This document shows positions 1-9,469 of a stretch of DNA of 64,000 bases, one piece after another. Below the pieces are notes generated by a model. That model did not search any database. It saw only the letters and a list, made by a program, of their open reading frames with translations, and had not been told where the DNA came from. The translations under genes were made by a program, and so were the position numbers. The stretch comes from Pseudomonadota bacterium (lineage in GTDB: Bacteria > Pseudomonadota > Gammaproteobacteria > Ga0077536). The stretch spans positions 104,022 to 168,021 of the forward strand of contig JABISZ010000035.1 in assembly GCA_018668255.1 (NCBI GenBank), written 5' to 3'. Positions within the stretch are counted from its first letter, which is position 1. Each line of letters begins with the position of its first letter.

Positions 1-2
1 CG

Positions 3-287
3 GACTCTGAGCAAAAATCTGCTGACAAAGCTGCTGCGAAATTTTCATTATATTACTCTGAAAGTTGTGTTTTCTGCGCTCGTGTTCGCAAAACCATTCG
101 TGCGTTAAATGTTACGATTGAACTCCGTGATGTTATGAACGATAGAGCTCATCTAGGCGCCCTAGCTACTCTAGGCGGGAAGACCACTGTTCCGTGCCTG
201 CGGATAGCAGGAGAAGCACTAGGTGAAGAAAAATGGCTTTATGAGTCTAGCGATATCTCAGAATACCTGATTAAGGAACTTAAATAG
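3..287 (+). CDS. Glutaredoxin/GST N-terminal domain protein, 3' part only
   Basis: The reading frame is open from the left edge of the window and ends in TAG at 285-287, so the start lies outside. The 94 visible residues contain a CVFC redox motif followed by a thioredoxin-fold pattern with a cis-proline (TTVPCL) and an SSDISEYL segment. This is typical of glutaredoxins and of the N-terminal domain of glutathione S-transferases. The likely role is glutathione-dependent thiol-disulfide exchange in the cytoplasm. The gene runs convergently with rplS and overlaps its stop codon by eight bases. Whether a C-terminal GST helical domain was ever present is answered by the stop: the protein ends right after the thioredoxin fold. 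Confidence 0.8.
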   Translation, partial: DSEQKSADKAAAKFSLYYSESCVFCARVRKTIRALNVTIELRDVMNDRAHLGALATLGGKTTVPCLRIAGEALGEEKWLYESSDISEYLIKELK

Positions 288-642
288 TACTCTTAACCAA
301 TATTTTTTCCTTTATTCTCGCAGCTCTGCCTCTCAAATCGCGCATGTGATAAAGCTTAGCACGTCTTACATCAGCCTGACGTTTAACCTCGATGCTTTCG
401 ATAATAGGGCTGTGCATCTGAAAGACACGCTCTACTCCCTCTCCATGAGAAATTTTTCGAACGGTAAAAGAAGAGTTTAAACCACGACTTCTTGTGGCAA
501 TAACAAAACCTTCGAATGCTTGCAGTCTCTCTCTAGTTCCTTCCTTGACCTTTACTTGCACGACAACCGTGTCGCCAGGACTAAAGCTAGGTATATTAGT
601 TTGAAGCTGCTCAGCTTCGATTTTCGCTATTAGCTCACTCAT
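280..642 (-). CDS. rplS: 50S ribosomal protein L19
   Basis: This is ribosomal protein L19, a large-subunit protein at the interface with the 30S subunit. At 120 residues it has the family length, with the conserved [15 protein letters not shown] and [13 protein letters not shown] segments. A GTG sits one codon upstream of the chosen ATG. The ATG at 642 is preferred because an AAGG motif lies eight bases before it. It is the last gene of the order rpsP-rimM-trmD-rplS, 97 bases after trmD. Its 3' end overlaps the convergent glutaredoxin-like gene and no terminator hairpin is visible there. Confidence 0.97.
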   Translation of the reverse strand: MSELIAKIEAEQLQTNIPSFSPGDTVVVQVKVKEGTRERLQAFEGFVIATRSRGLNSSFTVRKISHGEGVERVFQMHSPIIESIEVKRQADVRRAKLYHMRDLRGRAARIKEKILVKSTI

Positions 643-739
643 CACTCATGCCTTAAAATTTGATTTTCGAATTCTACACCAAACGGCGTATAAATTTTAC
701 TATTATTTTCAATCATCGGGTTAAAGATTGAATAACTTT

Positions 740-1480
740 TCAATTATCCTCTAGGAACATTTCTAACAACATTATATCTTCGTCACTCAAGGACATCGTT
801 TCGAGAAATTCTGGTCGTCTCAAATAGGTTCGACCCAAACTCTGTTGCCTTCGCCATAAGGCAATTTTGCCATGATCTCCACTCATTAGAACTTCAGGGA
901 CAGCGTGCCCTTCAAATTCAGCAGGCCTAGTATAGTGAGGATAATCTAGCAATCCAGAATGAAAGGAGTCTTCAATAGAAGATAATTCACTGCCCAACAC
1001 TTTTGGCAAGGTACGCGCTAGAGCATCAATCATAACTAAAGCAGGAAGTTCTCCCCCAGTAATGACATAGTCTCCAATCGACCATTCACTATCGACACTA
1101 TTCAAAACAATTCTTTCATCAACTCCCTCATATCGTCCACATAGGAATATCAAATGGTCGTAATGATTCAGGCCATTGATGTCGCTATGATTGAACGTCT
1201 TCCCCTGAGGACTAAGATAGATCACATGGCGTGTCTGCGCTTTGTCTGTTTTCAATCCCGCCAATGCCCGATGCACAGGCCCTGCCGTCATCACCATACC
1301 CGGACCGCCTCCATAGGGCGCATCATCTACTCTGTCGTGAGTGCTTTGGGTATAATCTCTTGGGTTTATAGCTTCAATTTCTATTAAGTCAGACTCGCAA
1401 GCTTTTCGTATCACGCCGACATCGCGGTAAGCATTAATCAATTCTGGAAACAACGTGAGGACAGTAAATCTTTTGCTCAA
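740..1480 (-). CDS. trmD: tRNA (guanine-N1-)-methyltransferase
   Basis: TrmD methylates N1 of G37 next to the anticodon using S-adenosylmethionine, which prevents +1 frameshifting. The 246-residue protein shows the SPOUT-family trefoil-knot signature: the YGGGPGM loop near residues 56-62, LCGRYEGVDER near 113-123 and the SAM-binding IGDYVITGGELPA near 135-147. The EDSF segment near 170-173 carries the aspartate considered catalytic in the family. The start codon directly abuts the rimM stop with no gap, so the two are almost certainly co-translated. Length and motif set are normal. Confidence 0.97.
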   Translation of the reverse strand: MSKRFTVLTLFPELINAYRDVGVIRKACESDLIEIEAINPRDYTQSTHDRVDDAPYGGGPGMVMTAGPVHRALAGLKTDKAQTRHVIYLSPQGKTFNHSDINGLNHYDHLIFLCGRYEGVDERIVLNSVDSEWSIGDYVITGGELPALVMIDALARTLPKVLGSELSSIEDSFHSGLLDYPHYTRPAEFEGHAVPEVLMSGDHGKIALWRRQQSLGRTYLRRPEFLETMSLSDEDIMLLEMFLEDN

Positions 1481-1987
1481 TTAAGTATCATCCTCATCCC
1501 AATCAACAATCATTTTTTGATTCGTCAAGTCGACACTCTTAACGTAAACGTCCGGCACATAAGGTATCAGTGAGACTTTATCGCCTCTTACTTCCAATAC
1601 ATCATTTGCACCAGTTTCATGAAGAGTGCCAATTACCCCTAAATCTTCTCCACTTGTGTTGAACACCTTTAGCCCAATCAAATCTAACCAGTAGTATTCG
1701 CCTTTCTGAACGTTTTTTAGAGATTTTCTTTCAACAGCTATTTTTTTACCCACCAGCTGCTCAGCACCGTCACGAGAAAGAATACTATCCAGCGATATCC
1801 TTAGAGCTTTATTTGAGCCAGAAATCTCGCTTACCTTAAAAGACGACCACTCATTTGCATTTCCAACAAGTATCTCCCGATAAGCTAATAGTTGATCCTC
1901 CGGCCGGGTATACGACCGGATTTTGATCCAGCCTTTCACACCAAAAACGCCACTAATTTCTCCTAACACCACAACACCAGTTGTCAT
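1481..1987 (-). CDS. rimM: 16S rRNA processing protein RimM
   Basis: RimM binds ribosomal protein S19 and assists maturation of the 30S head. The 168-residue protein has the N-terminal RimM barrel (GVVVLGEISGVFGVKGWIK, with the usual G-x-x-G-V-x-G-W pattern) and a C-terminal PRC-barrel domain beginning around YYWLDLIGL near residue 97. It lies between rpsP (27-base gap) and trmD (no gap) in the standard order. The ATG at 1987 agrees with the family's N-terminus. Confidence 0.96.
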   Translation of the reverse strand: MTTGVVVLGEISGVFGVKGWIKIRSYTRPEDQLLAYREILVGNANEWSSFKVSEISGSNKALRISLDSILSRDGAEQLVGKKIAVERKSLKNVQKGEYYWLDLIGLKVFNTSGEDLGVIGTLHETGANDVLEVRGDKVSLIPYVPDVYVKSVDLTNQKMIVDWDEDDT

Positions 1988-2014
1988 GTTAAGAAAGCTT
2001 CGATTTTCAAACTA

Positions 2015-2263
2015 TCATTCTGGATTGGCTGTTTTTTTCATTAATTTCGCAACACGTTCAGATGGCTGAGCGCCTACTGAAAGCCAATAAGCATATCGTT
2101 CTGAGTCTACACGCAAGCTTTCTTCACTTTCTTTCCCTAAAGGATTGAAAAATCCCAACCGCTCCAGATGCCGCCCATCTCTTTTATTCCGTTGATCTGC
2201 GACTATAATGTGATAATACGGACGCTTATTGGAACCGCCACGAGATAATCTAATTTTTACCAT
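2015..2263 (-). CDS. rpsP: 30S ribosomal protein S16
   Basis: This is S16, a small-subunit assembly protein of 82 residues. The start is placed at the ATG giving [17 protein letters not shown], which is the family N-terminus. An AAGGA motif lies seven bases upstream. A longer in-frame extension back to 2302 exists but has no similarity to S16 and would cover the leader. It is the first gene of the rpsP-rimM-trmD-rplS operon. The usual upstream partner ffh is absent here; a divergent fau gene takes that position. Confidence 0.97.
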   Translation of the reverse strand: MVKIRLSRGGSNKRPYYHIIVADQRNKRDGRHLERLGFFNPLGKESEESLRVDSERYAYWLSVGAQPSERVAKLMKKTANPE

Positions 2264-2342
2264 AAAAAATATCCTTCGAAGAGCACTAAAAAAAGCGCTC
2301 AATTACTAAAAATGACCAAAAGTCTTTCACTTATGTTGGCGC

Positions 2343-2371
2343 ATTCTAAGAGGTAGATGACTTAAAATAAA
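2343..2371 (-). promoter_or_regulatory. Possible sigma70 promoter of the rpsP operon
   Basis: On the minus strand a TAGAAT hexamer (2343-2348) is followed by a GC-rich GCGCC discriminator. A weak TTTATT -35 (2366-2371) lies 17 bases upstream. Position and GC-rich discriminator fit a ribosomal-protein promoter, but the -35 match is poor, so confidence is modest. Confidence 0.4.
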
Positions 2372-2391
2372 GGGTTTATCGAGGTTATCTA

Positions 2392-2985
2392 ATGGAAATG
2401 CCAAGAAATGTAGAAATATCGACAAAAAAACAGGCCCGAGAGTATGTTCGAAAAGCTTTTTTGAAGATAACACCGGAAAGGGTTGCTGCAGCAAATAGGC
2501 AAATTTATACCTCTTGCTACTCAGTTTTAAGACAAAAAAATATTAACTCCCTGTTCATTTATGTGTCTCGTGAAAACGAAGCAGACACTCATATGCTGAT
2601 TAAGCATTTTCTAAAAGACAAAATAAAAATCTATGTTCCGAAAGTAATTGGAAATAATGAGATGGTAGCAGCTAGATTAATGACCTGGGACAGCCTCATC
2701 ACAGGTCGATATGGACTACGTGAACCCAAGAACTTTAAAGAAGTTGCGGTGGAAATCGACATGGTTATTGCGCCTGGGCTTGCCTTCACCATCGAGGGTG
2801 CACGCCTCGGCCAGGGTCTAGGTTACTATGATCGCTGGCTTACAGAAAATTCATATGCAGACACCATAGCTCTCGCTTATGAGCACCAGATACTGAGTGC
2901 GGTGCCAACGTCTAGACATGATGTAAACATAGCTGAGATAATTACAGAAAAGCGCCGGATAATGTGCGCCAGCGCCAATCTTTGA
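2392..2985 (+). CDS. fau: 5-formyltetrahydrofolate cyclo-ligase
   Basis: This enzyme converts 5-formyltetrahydrofolate to 5,10-methenyltetrahydrofolate with ATP, returning a dead-end folate to the one-carbon pool. The 197-residue protein ends with the family signature: a G-x-A-F motif (PGLAFT), then GARLGQGLGYYDRWL near residues 135-149, which forms the ATP and folate site. The first ATG is preceded by GAGG seven bases upstream. It is divergent from rpsP and convergent with pnp, so it stands alone between two translation operons. In Escherichia coli the homologue lies next to 6S RNA and zapA; neither is seen here. Confidence 0.92.
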   Translation: MEMPRNVEISTKKQAREYVRKAFLKITPERVAAANRQIYTSCYSVLRQKNINSLFIYVSRENEADTHMLIKHFLKDKIKIYVPKVIGNNEMVAARLMTWDSLITGRYGLREPKNFKEVAVEIDMVIAPGLAFTIEGARLGQGLGYYDRWLTENSYADTIALAYEHQILSAVPTSRHDVNIAEIITEKRRIMCASANL

Positions 2986-3024
2986 TCACGTTCTGACTTC
3001 TATAGGCGGCAATAAATTTAAAGC

Positions 3025-5103
3025 CTACTCATCAACGGCTTTCATACTCAGCCGTATTCTGCCTTGCTTATCTACTTCTAGAACTTTGACTTTAACTAGA
3101 TCACCTTCGCTCAATTTATCACTCACATTCTCAACCCGTTCCTCAGAGATTTGGGAAATGTGCACAAGTCCATCTTTCCCCGGCAGGATATTAACAAAGG
3201 CTCCAAAATCCATTAACTTAGCTACTTTCCCTTCATAAACAGTTCCAACTTCAACATCGGCTGTAATAGACTCTACTCTAGACCTTGCAGCCATTCCTGC
3301 AGCGTTATCTACTGACGCTATTTTCACAGTGCCGTCATCATCTATGTCTATAGTGACGCCAGTCTCCTCAGTGATTTGCCGGATAGTCGCGCCACCTTTT
3401 CCAATTACATCACGAATTTTATCCGGTGGAATTTTGAACGTTACGATTCTAGGGGCATGCTCTGACATCTCTTCCCTAGGACTCGAGATGACTTTATTCA
3501 TTTCACCTAATATATGAATTCGTCCACCCTTGGCTTGTTCCAGGGCGGCCGCCATGATTTCATGAGTAATACCATTTATTTTTATATCCATCTGCAAAGC
3601 GGTGATGCCTTCTGCAGTCCCGGTAACTTTAAAGTCCATATCTCCAAGATGATCTTCATCACCCAAAATATCGGACAGCACAACGAATCGATCACCTTCT
3701 TTGATGAGACCCATCGCAATCCCAGCTACAGGCGCTTTCGTTGGAACTCCCGCATTCATTAAAGCGAGGCTTGTTCCGCATACAGAGGCCATAGAGCTAG
3801 AACCATTGGACTCTGTTATCTCAGATACTATTCGTAAGACATATGGAAATTCTTCGAGCGAAGGAAGTATCGCCTGGATACCTCTTTTAGCTAAACGACC
3901 ATGTCCTATTTCTCTTCGTTTTGGAGTGCCTACCCGTCCAGTTTCTCCTACAGAGAAAGGAGGGAAATTATAATGAAGCATGAACGGATCTCGTCTTTCC
4001 CCTTCAATAGCATCTATCACCTGAGCATCTCGACCTGTCCCTAGCGTAGCAACCACAATAGCTTGGGTTTCTCCTCTAGTAAACAAGGCTGACCCATGCG
4101 CTCTAGGTAACACATCAACTTCTATTGAGATATCTCTAATCTCATCTTTCCTTCGACCATCTATTCTCGGGTTTCCGTCTAGCACACCGTGTCTAACCAC
4201 GTCGTGCTCTAGCTTATAGAAAACAGCTTCAACCTCAGATCCATCATAATCTTCGGAATCTGAATGGCTGGCCAGAACTTCGCTTTTGAGCACACTTAAC
4301 TTATCCCGTCTCTCTATCTTATCGACTACGCTATACGCTTCAGTGATAGCAGCTTTGTATTTCTCGCTAATAGAAGAGATGAGAGCAGAATTCAATTCAG
4401 GAGTAGACCATTCCCATTTTTCAGGATTGACCATCTCCACTAATTCATTGATAGCAGATATCGCTGCTTGCATTTTTTGGTGTCCAAAGGTGACAGCCCC
4501 AAGCATAACTTCTTCGCTTAAGCCTTTCGCTTCAGATTCAACCATTAGGACTGAGGATGCAGTACCAGCCACAACCAACTCAAGATCCGAATCATCCAGC
4601 GCTGCAAAGCTAGGATTAAGAATATAATCGCCATCTTTATAACCTACTCTTGCCGCGCCAATTGGGCCATCGAAAGGCATTCCTGATATAGCAAGTGCAG
4701 CCGAGGCTCCTAAGAGCGCAGGAATATCTGGATCCACGGCGGGATCTAGTGAGAGCACTTGGCATATCACTTGGACTTCATTCGTAAATCCTTTGGGGAA
4801 GAGAGGCCGGATTGGTCTGTCTATGAGCCGACAAGTTAGAGTCTCTTTCTCAGTCGGCCTTCCTTCTCTTTTAAAGAAACCTCCGGGTATTTTCCCGGCT
4901 GCATAAGTCTTTTCCTGATAGTCGACAGTTAGCGGAAAAAAATCCTGCCCTGGCTTAGCTAATTTACGACCCACCGCCGTAACAAGGACTACCGTGTCAC
5001 CCATGCATGCCATGATAGATCCTGACGCTTGTCGCGCTATTTTTCCAGTTTCAAGCGTTACCGTCGCGCTTCCATATTCGAATGAAACAGCCTTTGCCGT
5101 CAT
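3025..5103 (-). CDS. pnp: Polynucleotide phosphorylase
   Basis: PNPase is the trimeric 3'-5' phosphorolytic exoribonuclease of the RNA degradosome. The 692-residue protein has the full architecture: two RNase PH-like domains separated by a helical segment, then a KH domain ([15 protein letters not shown], around residues 560-575) and a C-terminal S1 domain ([18 protein letters not shown] onward). The second RNase PH domain contains [10 protein letters not shown] and the [10 protein letters not shown] segment. It follows rpsO by 84 bases, the same pairing as in E. coli. Length is slightly shorter than the E. coli protein because the acidic tail is missing. Confidence 0.97.
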   Translation of the reverse strand: MTAKAVSFEYGSATVTLETGKIARQASGSIMACMGDTVVLVTAVGRKLAKPGQDFFPLTVDYQEKTYAAGKIPGGFFKREGRPTEKETLTCRLIDRPIRPLFPKGFTNEVQVICQVLSLDPAVDPDIPALLGASAALAISGMPFDGPIGAARVGYKDGDYILNPSFAALDDSDLELVVAGTASSVLMVESEAKGLSEEVMLGAVTFGHQKMQAAISAINELVEMVNPEKWEWSTPELNSALISSISEKYKAAITEAYSVVDKIERRDKLSVLKSEVLASHSDSEDYDGSEVEAVFYKLEHDVVRHGVLDGNPRIDGRRKDEIRDISIEVDVLPRAHGSALFTRGETQAIVVATLGTGRDAQVIDAIEGERRDPFMLHYNFPPFSVGETGRVGTPKRREIGHGRLAKRGIQAILPSLEEFPYVLRIVSEITESNGSSSMASVCGTSLALMNAGVPTKAPVAGIAMGLIKEGDRFVVLSDILGDEDHLGDMDFKVTGTAEGITALQMDIKINGITHEIMAAALEQAKGGRIHILGEMNKVISSPREEMSEHAPRIVTFKIPPDKIRDVIGKGGATIRQITEETGVTIDIDDDGTVKIASVDNAAGMAARSRVESITADVEVGTVYEGKVAKLMDFGAFVNILPGKDGLVHISQISEERVENVSDKLSEGDLVKVKVLEVDKQGRIRLSMKAVDE

Positions 5104-5187
5104 ATGATTAATACCTGTGTAAATTATTGTACTTTGTTAATGCCGGCACACTGAAATATTACGTGATGCCAACCCGATTAATTTTTT
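5104..5187 (-). promoter_or_regulatory. rpsO-pnp intergenic leader with a short hairpin
   Basis: Read on the minus strand, GGCATCAC and GTGTGCC can pair with one bulged base and an 11-base loop upstream of pnp. In E. coli the corresponding region forms an RNase III-cleaved hairpin through which PNPase autoregulates. Position matches, but the hairpin seen here is short, so equivalence is only a suggestion. Confidence 0.3.
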
Positions 5188-5457
5188 TTATTTCCGCAAA
5201 CCTAAACGACCGATGAGCTCGAGATATCGACCACCATCTTTGTTTCTTAAGTAAGTAAGCATCTTGCGACGGCTATTCACCATTTTAATCAAACCACGCC
5301 GTGAATGATTATCGTGTGTATGCGTTTTAAAATGGGACGTTAAACTTTGTATTTGAGCTGATAGGAGAGCAACCTGTACTTCGGGTGAACCTGTGTCGCT
5401 ACCTTCTCTCTGATAATCACTAATAATTGCGCTTTTGCGCTCGCTAGACAATGCCAT
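5188..5457 (-). CDS. rpsO: 30S ribosomal protein S15
   Basis: S15 is a primary 16S rRNA-binding protein that nucleates assembly of the 30S platform. The 89 residues match the family end to end, including [16 protein letters not shown], the [18 protein letters not shown] helix-turn region and the C-terminal [12 protein letters not shown]. It lies between truB and pnp as in other Gammaproteobacteria. A good sigma70 promoter lies 51-79 bases upstream, so it can be transcribed apart from the infB operon. Confidence 0.98.
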   Translation of the reverse strand: MALSSERKSAIISDYQREGSDTGSPEVQVALLSAQIQSLTSHFKTHTHDNHSRRGLIKMVNSRRKMLTYLRNKDGGRYLELIGRLGLRK

Positions 5458-5507
5458 TTAATATTTTCCTAAGCACTTTTTATGAATAGACCATAGAACC
5501 GGCGCTA

Positions 5508-5536
5508 ATTCTAACCGCCATGGTATTCTACGACAA
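5508..5536 (-). promoter_or_regulatory. Probable sigma70 promoter of rpsO
   Basis: On the minus strand TTGTCG (5531-5536) and TAGAAT (5508-5513) are separated by exactly 17 bases and followed by a GC-rich TAGCGCC discriminator. It lies in the 116-base truB-rpsO gap, where E. coli also has an rpsO promoter. Confidence 0.6.
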
Positions 5537-5573
5537 CAAATTTCTTGACTAAGACGCAGACATTAACCATATT

Positions 5574-6482
5574 TTAGACATTAAAGCCTCTTTTAGGCAC
5601 AATTCCACCGTTTGCATCAACCTCACCAATGCCTAAAAATTTGCTTTTAGAATAAACGCGAAGTATTTCACCCTCGGGAAAGCCTGACGGTGTAGTCGAA
5701 ATCAAGCCATTCACGAACGTCTTACTTATCTCGGGTAACAAAGTTATCTTATTTAAATGAGTAAGCGCGTGATCTAAAGGTAACAGTAGACTATCCAAAA
5801 ATTCGACACCATCTTTTTCAGCCAAGAGCTCCAGAGCATTGATCGTATAGGCATTTTTCACATGGAATACGCCACTCTGAGTTCGTCGCAAAGACGCGAC
5901 ATGCCCTACCGTGCCAAGCGCTGTAGACAGATCTTCAGCTAGTACCCTTATATAAGTCCCTTTTGAACAAGTTACATCGATGCTACAGATAGGCGCCTGG
6001 TAGGACAGCAAATCGAACTTGCGGATATTGATTTGTCTCGCTTCGCGCTGGATAGTCAGGCCTTTTCTAGCCAAATCGTATAGTCGCTTCCCACCAGACT
6101 TGATTGCTGAATACATGGGTGGAATTTGGTGGAACTCCCCTGTCATATCGGACATGCGTCTCACAATATCCGCTTCATCTATGCTAGACCAGCATTTATT
6201 TTCTAAAATTTCTCCTTCAGCATCCCCTGTTGTGGTTGACGATCCAAAAATAAATTCTGAAAGATATCGTTTGTCCGAATCTAAAAGATATTGAGCAACT
6301 TTAGTAGCCTCACCAAAACACACAGGTAAAAGACCTGAAGCCAAGGGGTCGAGAGTACCTGTGTGTCCGGCTTTTTTTGCGTTAAAAAGTCGTTTGATTT
6401 TTTGCAAGGCATGGTTGGAACTATCACCTTTAGGTTTATCTAGAAGTAATATTCCATTCACCTTTCTTTGTAGCGATTTCAC
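5574..6482 (-). CDS. truB: tRNA pseudouridine(55) synthase
   Basis: TruB makes pseudouridine 55 in the T loop of tRNAs. The 302-residue protein shows GILLLDKPKGDSSN at the N-terminus, the catalytic-aspartate motif GHTGTLDPLASGLLP near residue 45, YLLDSDKRY, PPMYSAIK and CSKGTYIRVL. The C-terminal segment ending GIGEVDANGGIVPKR resembles the PUA-like TruB C-terminal domain. The start is a GTG at 6482 with a weak ribosome-binding site; no better in-frame start precedes the conserved region. It sits 35 bases after rbfA in the nusA-infB operon. Confidence 0.95.
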   Translation of the reverse strand: MKSLQRKVNGILLLDKPKGDSSNHALQKIKRLFNAKKAGHTGTLDPLASGLLPVCFGEATKVAQYLLDSDKRYLSEFIFGSSTTTGDAEGEILENKCWSSIDEADIVRRMSDMTGEFHQIPPMYSAIKSGGKRLYDLARKGLTIQREARQINIRKFDLLSYQAPICSIDVTCSKGTYIRVLAEDLSTALGTVGHVASLRRTQSGVFHVKNAYTINALELLAEKDGVEFLDSLLLPLDHALTHLNKITLLPEISKTFVNGLISTTPSGFPEGEILRVYSKSKFLGIGEVDANGGIVPKRGFNV

Positions 6483-6517
6483 ACGCTCAACAACTTTTTT
6501 TCAGTTTTGTCACAACT

Positions 6518-6874
6518 TTAATTGATGATTTCATCATCAGACAATAAACGGCCGATTCTATCAATAGCTTCAGCTTGCTCATCAATTTCGAAACCGATCA
6601 CGGGAGTTCTTTTAGATTTTAAATGTCTAGCTAATTGTTTTTGAAGTAGGTAGCCCTGTTGTTCAAGGTGCTCTTTAAACGTGGCTTTGGCATCATCATC
6701 GGCATATAAGCTAATAGTAATAGTAGCTCTTCGGAGATCAGGGCTCACAACAACTCTGTTTATTGTAGCCATGCCAGCTCCAGATTCTCGCGCCATATCA
6801 CTGATAGGGACAGCCAGGATTTTCACGATTGCCGCGCTGACCCGATCTATACGACTGTAGCCTTTCTCGTTCAA
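6518..6874 (-). CDS. rbfA: 30S ribosome-binding factor RbfA
   Basis: RbfA is a KH-fold protein needed for late 16S rRNA maturation and cold adaptation. The 118-residue protein has the family pattern RIDRVSAAIVKIL at the N-terminus, VVVSPDLRRATITISLY in the middle and the C-terminal DIDxxxxRIxxLL-like region (IDRIGRLLSDD). The only plausible start is a TTG at 6874, 15 bases after infB, without a strong Shine-Dalgarno, so translation probably depends on coupling to infB. Length is slightly below the E. coli 133 residues. Confidence 0.93.
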   Translation of the reverse strand: MNEKGYSRIDRVSAAIVKILAVPISDMARESGAGMATINRVVVSPDLRRATITISLYADDDAKATFKEHLEQQGYLLQKQLARHLKSKRTPVIGFEIDEQAEAIDRIGRLLSDDEIIN

Positions 6875-6889
6875 TGTTTTATCTTGATT

Positions 6890-9469
6890 TTAAACAGTTC
6901 TGACCACTTCTGTTCGCTCAAAGACTTCAATCTGATCGCCTGTTTTAACATCATTATAATCCTTCACTCCGATGCCGCATTCGCTACCAGAACGAACTTC
7001 CTTAACGTCTTCTTTAAATCGCCGCAAGGATTCAAGTTGCCCTTCGTAAATAACAACGCTTTCTCTCAGAACTCTTATAGGACTGCTCTTTTTAACAGTA
7101 CCTTCCTCTACCAGGCAACCTGCAATAGCGCCTAGTTTCGAAGAACGAAAGACATCCTGAACTCTAGCGACACCTAGTATGGTCTCTCTGATTTCGGGAG
7201 ACAATAAACCAGATATCGCAGCTTTAACATCGTCAATTAATTCGTAAATAATACTATAATAACGAAGCTCTATACCTTCATCCTCTATCAGTCTTTTAGC
7301 TGCATTATCAGCACGCACGTTGAACCCAAAAATAGTCGCACCAGACGCCAACGCCAGATTCACATCTGACTCGCTTATCGCACCTACGCCACTTGCTACG
7401 ACATCAACCTCTACTTCTTCATGACTCAAGCCTTTCAAGGTATCGACCAACGCTTGAGTAGAGCCGTGAACATCGGCTTTTAGTACAACTCGCACAAATG
7501 CCTTTCCGCCACCACCCATTTCAGCCTCTATGTTTTCTAGTTTCGAAGCTTGCTGCCTAGCCAATTTGAGTTCTCGATCTCTATCTTCCCGAAACGAGGC
7601 GATCTCGCGAGCTTTGCGCTCATCCATCACTACCATTGCTTCGTCACCGGCGTTAGGTGTTCCAGACAACCCTAAGACTTCTATAGCTTCACTGGGGCCA
7701 GCGGACTCAAGTTGTTCACCATTGGCATCATACATGCCTCTGACTCTTCCGTACTCGCTACCAGCAAGTAATATATTTCCGCGCTCCAACTTTCCACGTT
7801 GGATGAGGACCGTTGCCACTGTGCCCCTGCCTTTATCAAGTCTTGACTCTATAACCAAGCCGCGAGCGACCCCTTTTCTAGAGGCTGCTAATTCTAGAAT
7901 CTCCGCTTGTAAGGAGATAGCTTCAAGCAAATCGTCCACACCATCACCAGTCAGCGCGGAGATTGGAACAAACTGCGTTTCTCCACCCCAATCATCCGGA
8001 ATAACTTCTAAGTTTGCCAACTCTTGTTTTACTTTGTCCGGCTGAAACTCGGGCTTATCGCTTTTATTCACCGCAACTATTATTGGAACATCAGCTGCCT
8101 TGGCATGCTTAACAGCCTCTGCTGTTTGAGGTTTCACGCCGTCATCACCTGCCACAACTAGCACTATAATATCTGTCGCCTTCGCTCCCCGAGCTCTCAT
8201 AGAAGTAAAAGCTGCATGACCGGGAGTATCCAAAAATGTAATAGATCCACGACTGGTCTCAACTCCATACGCACCTATGTGCTGAGTGATACCTCCCGCT
8301 TCTTCAGATGCAATTTTAGAACTGCGAATGAAATCTAAAAGAGAGGTTTTACCATGGTCAACGTGACCCATTATGGTTACCACAGGTGCTCTTTTCTCCA
8401 GATCCTGCTCATCGTCATTTTGGTCAAACAAATCACGACCGACATCTATACTTTCCGTCGAAAGCTTCGCCTCGTGTCCCATTTCTTCAATCACTAGTTG
8501 TGCGGTGGTTTGATCCAAGGCTTGATTAATGGTGACCATGCTACCCAAACTCATCATTACTTGAATCACTTCACCAGCTTTAACCGACATCTGTTGCGCC
8601 AAAGCACCTACAGTGATCGTCTCGGGAATAATTATTTCTCTAACAACTGCCTCAGTTGGCATCTCAAATCCATGCTTCCCGTTAGTGGGTGCAACTACAC
8701 GTCGCGAGGTCGGCTTCTTCTTCCTTCTCCGTCCTGATTTATCACTTGCCACATGCAATTCTTTTCGACCTGAATCACTTTTCCCCTGCTTCCCTCCGTC
8801 ATTGAATTTTTTATCTTTATCTCGGTTTTTACCTTTAGTGGAAGCTTTTTTTACATCAGGAGAAATGGGGCTTTCTACAGGTGCAGGGGTCGCTTTCTGC
8901 ACCTCAGCGACAGTTTTCTCAACAGCTAATCTTTCCGCTAAAAGACGCTGTTCTTCTTCCTCCGCCAATTTCTTTTCTTTTTCTAGCCTAGCTTCCGCTT
9001 CAGCGGCCCGCAATCGTGCTTCAGCTTCGGCAATAACCACAGCGTCTTTTTTCTTTTGGTCTTCCAGTAACTGAGCTTCCGTTACTTGCTCCTTATCCCC
9101 CTCATTCAACGTTGCTACTGCTTCTGGCGCAGCAGCTCTTTTCACATAAGTTCTTTTCTTACGAACCTCGACACTAACGGTTTTAGTACTTCCAGGTGTT
9201 GCTCCTCGGGCTCTCAGCTTGCTTCGCTCGGGCGCAACCTTGAGTTCACTAACAGTTTTTCTGTTCAACGTAATCTTGCTAGGTTCACTGCCGCTTTTAT
9301 CTTTGCCGTGCATTTTTCGCAAATACGTGAGTAGCAAACTTTTTTCGTCATCCGAGATACTATCGTCTGCAGCTTTCGAAGCGAGTCCTGCTTGTTCAAG
9401 TTGAAGCACTAGCTTGTCAACTGAAATCCCTACCACATCAGCAAATTGACGGACTGTAACATCAGGCAT
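6890..9469 (-). CDS. infB: Translation initiation factor IF-2
   Basis: IF-2 is the GTPase that brings fMet-tRNA to the 30S subunit and promotes subunit joining. The 859-residue protein has an N-terminal IF2N subdomain ([16 protein letters not shown]), a long charged Ala/Glu/Lys linker to about residue 270, a second IF2N region, and the G domain with GHVDHGKT near 368-375 and NKSD further on. Domains II-IV complete the C-terminus. The start at 9469 overlaps the nusA stop within ATGCCTGA. An upstream in-frame extension to 9502 lies inside nusA and is rejected. The neighbouring initiator tRNA gene makes this a translation-initiation operon. Confidence 0.97.
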   Translation of the reverse strand: MPDVTVRQFADVVGISVDKLVLQLEQAGLASKAADDSISDDEKSLLLTYLRKMHGKDKSGSEPSKITLNRKTVSELKVAPERSKLRARGATPGSTKTVSVEVRKKRTYVKRAAAPEAVATLNEGDKEQVTEAQLLEDQKKKDAVVIAEAEARLRAAEAEARLEKEKKLAEEEEQRLLAERLAVEKTVAEVQKATPAPVESPISPDVKKASTKGKNRDKDKKFNDGGKQGKSDSGRKELHVASDKSGRRRKKKPTSRRVVAPTNGKHGFEMPTEAVVREIIIPETITVGALAQQMSVKAGEVIQVMMSLGSMVTINQALDQTTAQLVIEEMGHEAKLSTESIDVGRDLFDQNDDEQDLEKRAPVVTIMGHVDHGKTSLLDFIRSSKIASEEAGGITQHIGAYGVETSRGSITFLDTPGHAAFTSMRARGAKATDIIVLVVAGDDGVKPQTAEAVKHAKAADVPIIVAVNKSDKPEFQPDKVKQELANLEVIPDDWGGETQFVPISALTGDGVDDLLEAISLQAEILELAASRKGVARGLVIESRLDKGRGTVATVLIQRGKLERGNILLAGSEYGRVRGMYDANGEQLESAGPSEAIEVLGLSGTPNAGDEAMVVMDERKAREIASFREDRDRELKLARQQASKLENIEAEMGGGGKAFVRVVLKADVHGSTQALVDTLKGLSHEEVEVDVVASGVGAISESDVNLALASGATIFGFNVRADNAAKRLIEDEGIELRYYSIIYELIDDVKAAISGLLSPEIRETILGVARVQDVFRSSKLGAIAGCLVEEGTVKKSSPIRVLRESVVIYEGQLESLRRFKEDVKEVRSGSECGIGVKDYNDVKTGDQIEVFERTEVVRTV

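Noticed and set aside
7530..9404. Several plus-strand frames of 60-170 codons opposite infB
   Set aside because: They lie entirely within the well-supported infB frame, have serine-rich shadow composition and no initiation signals.
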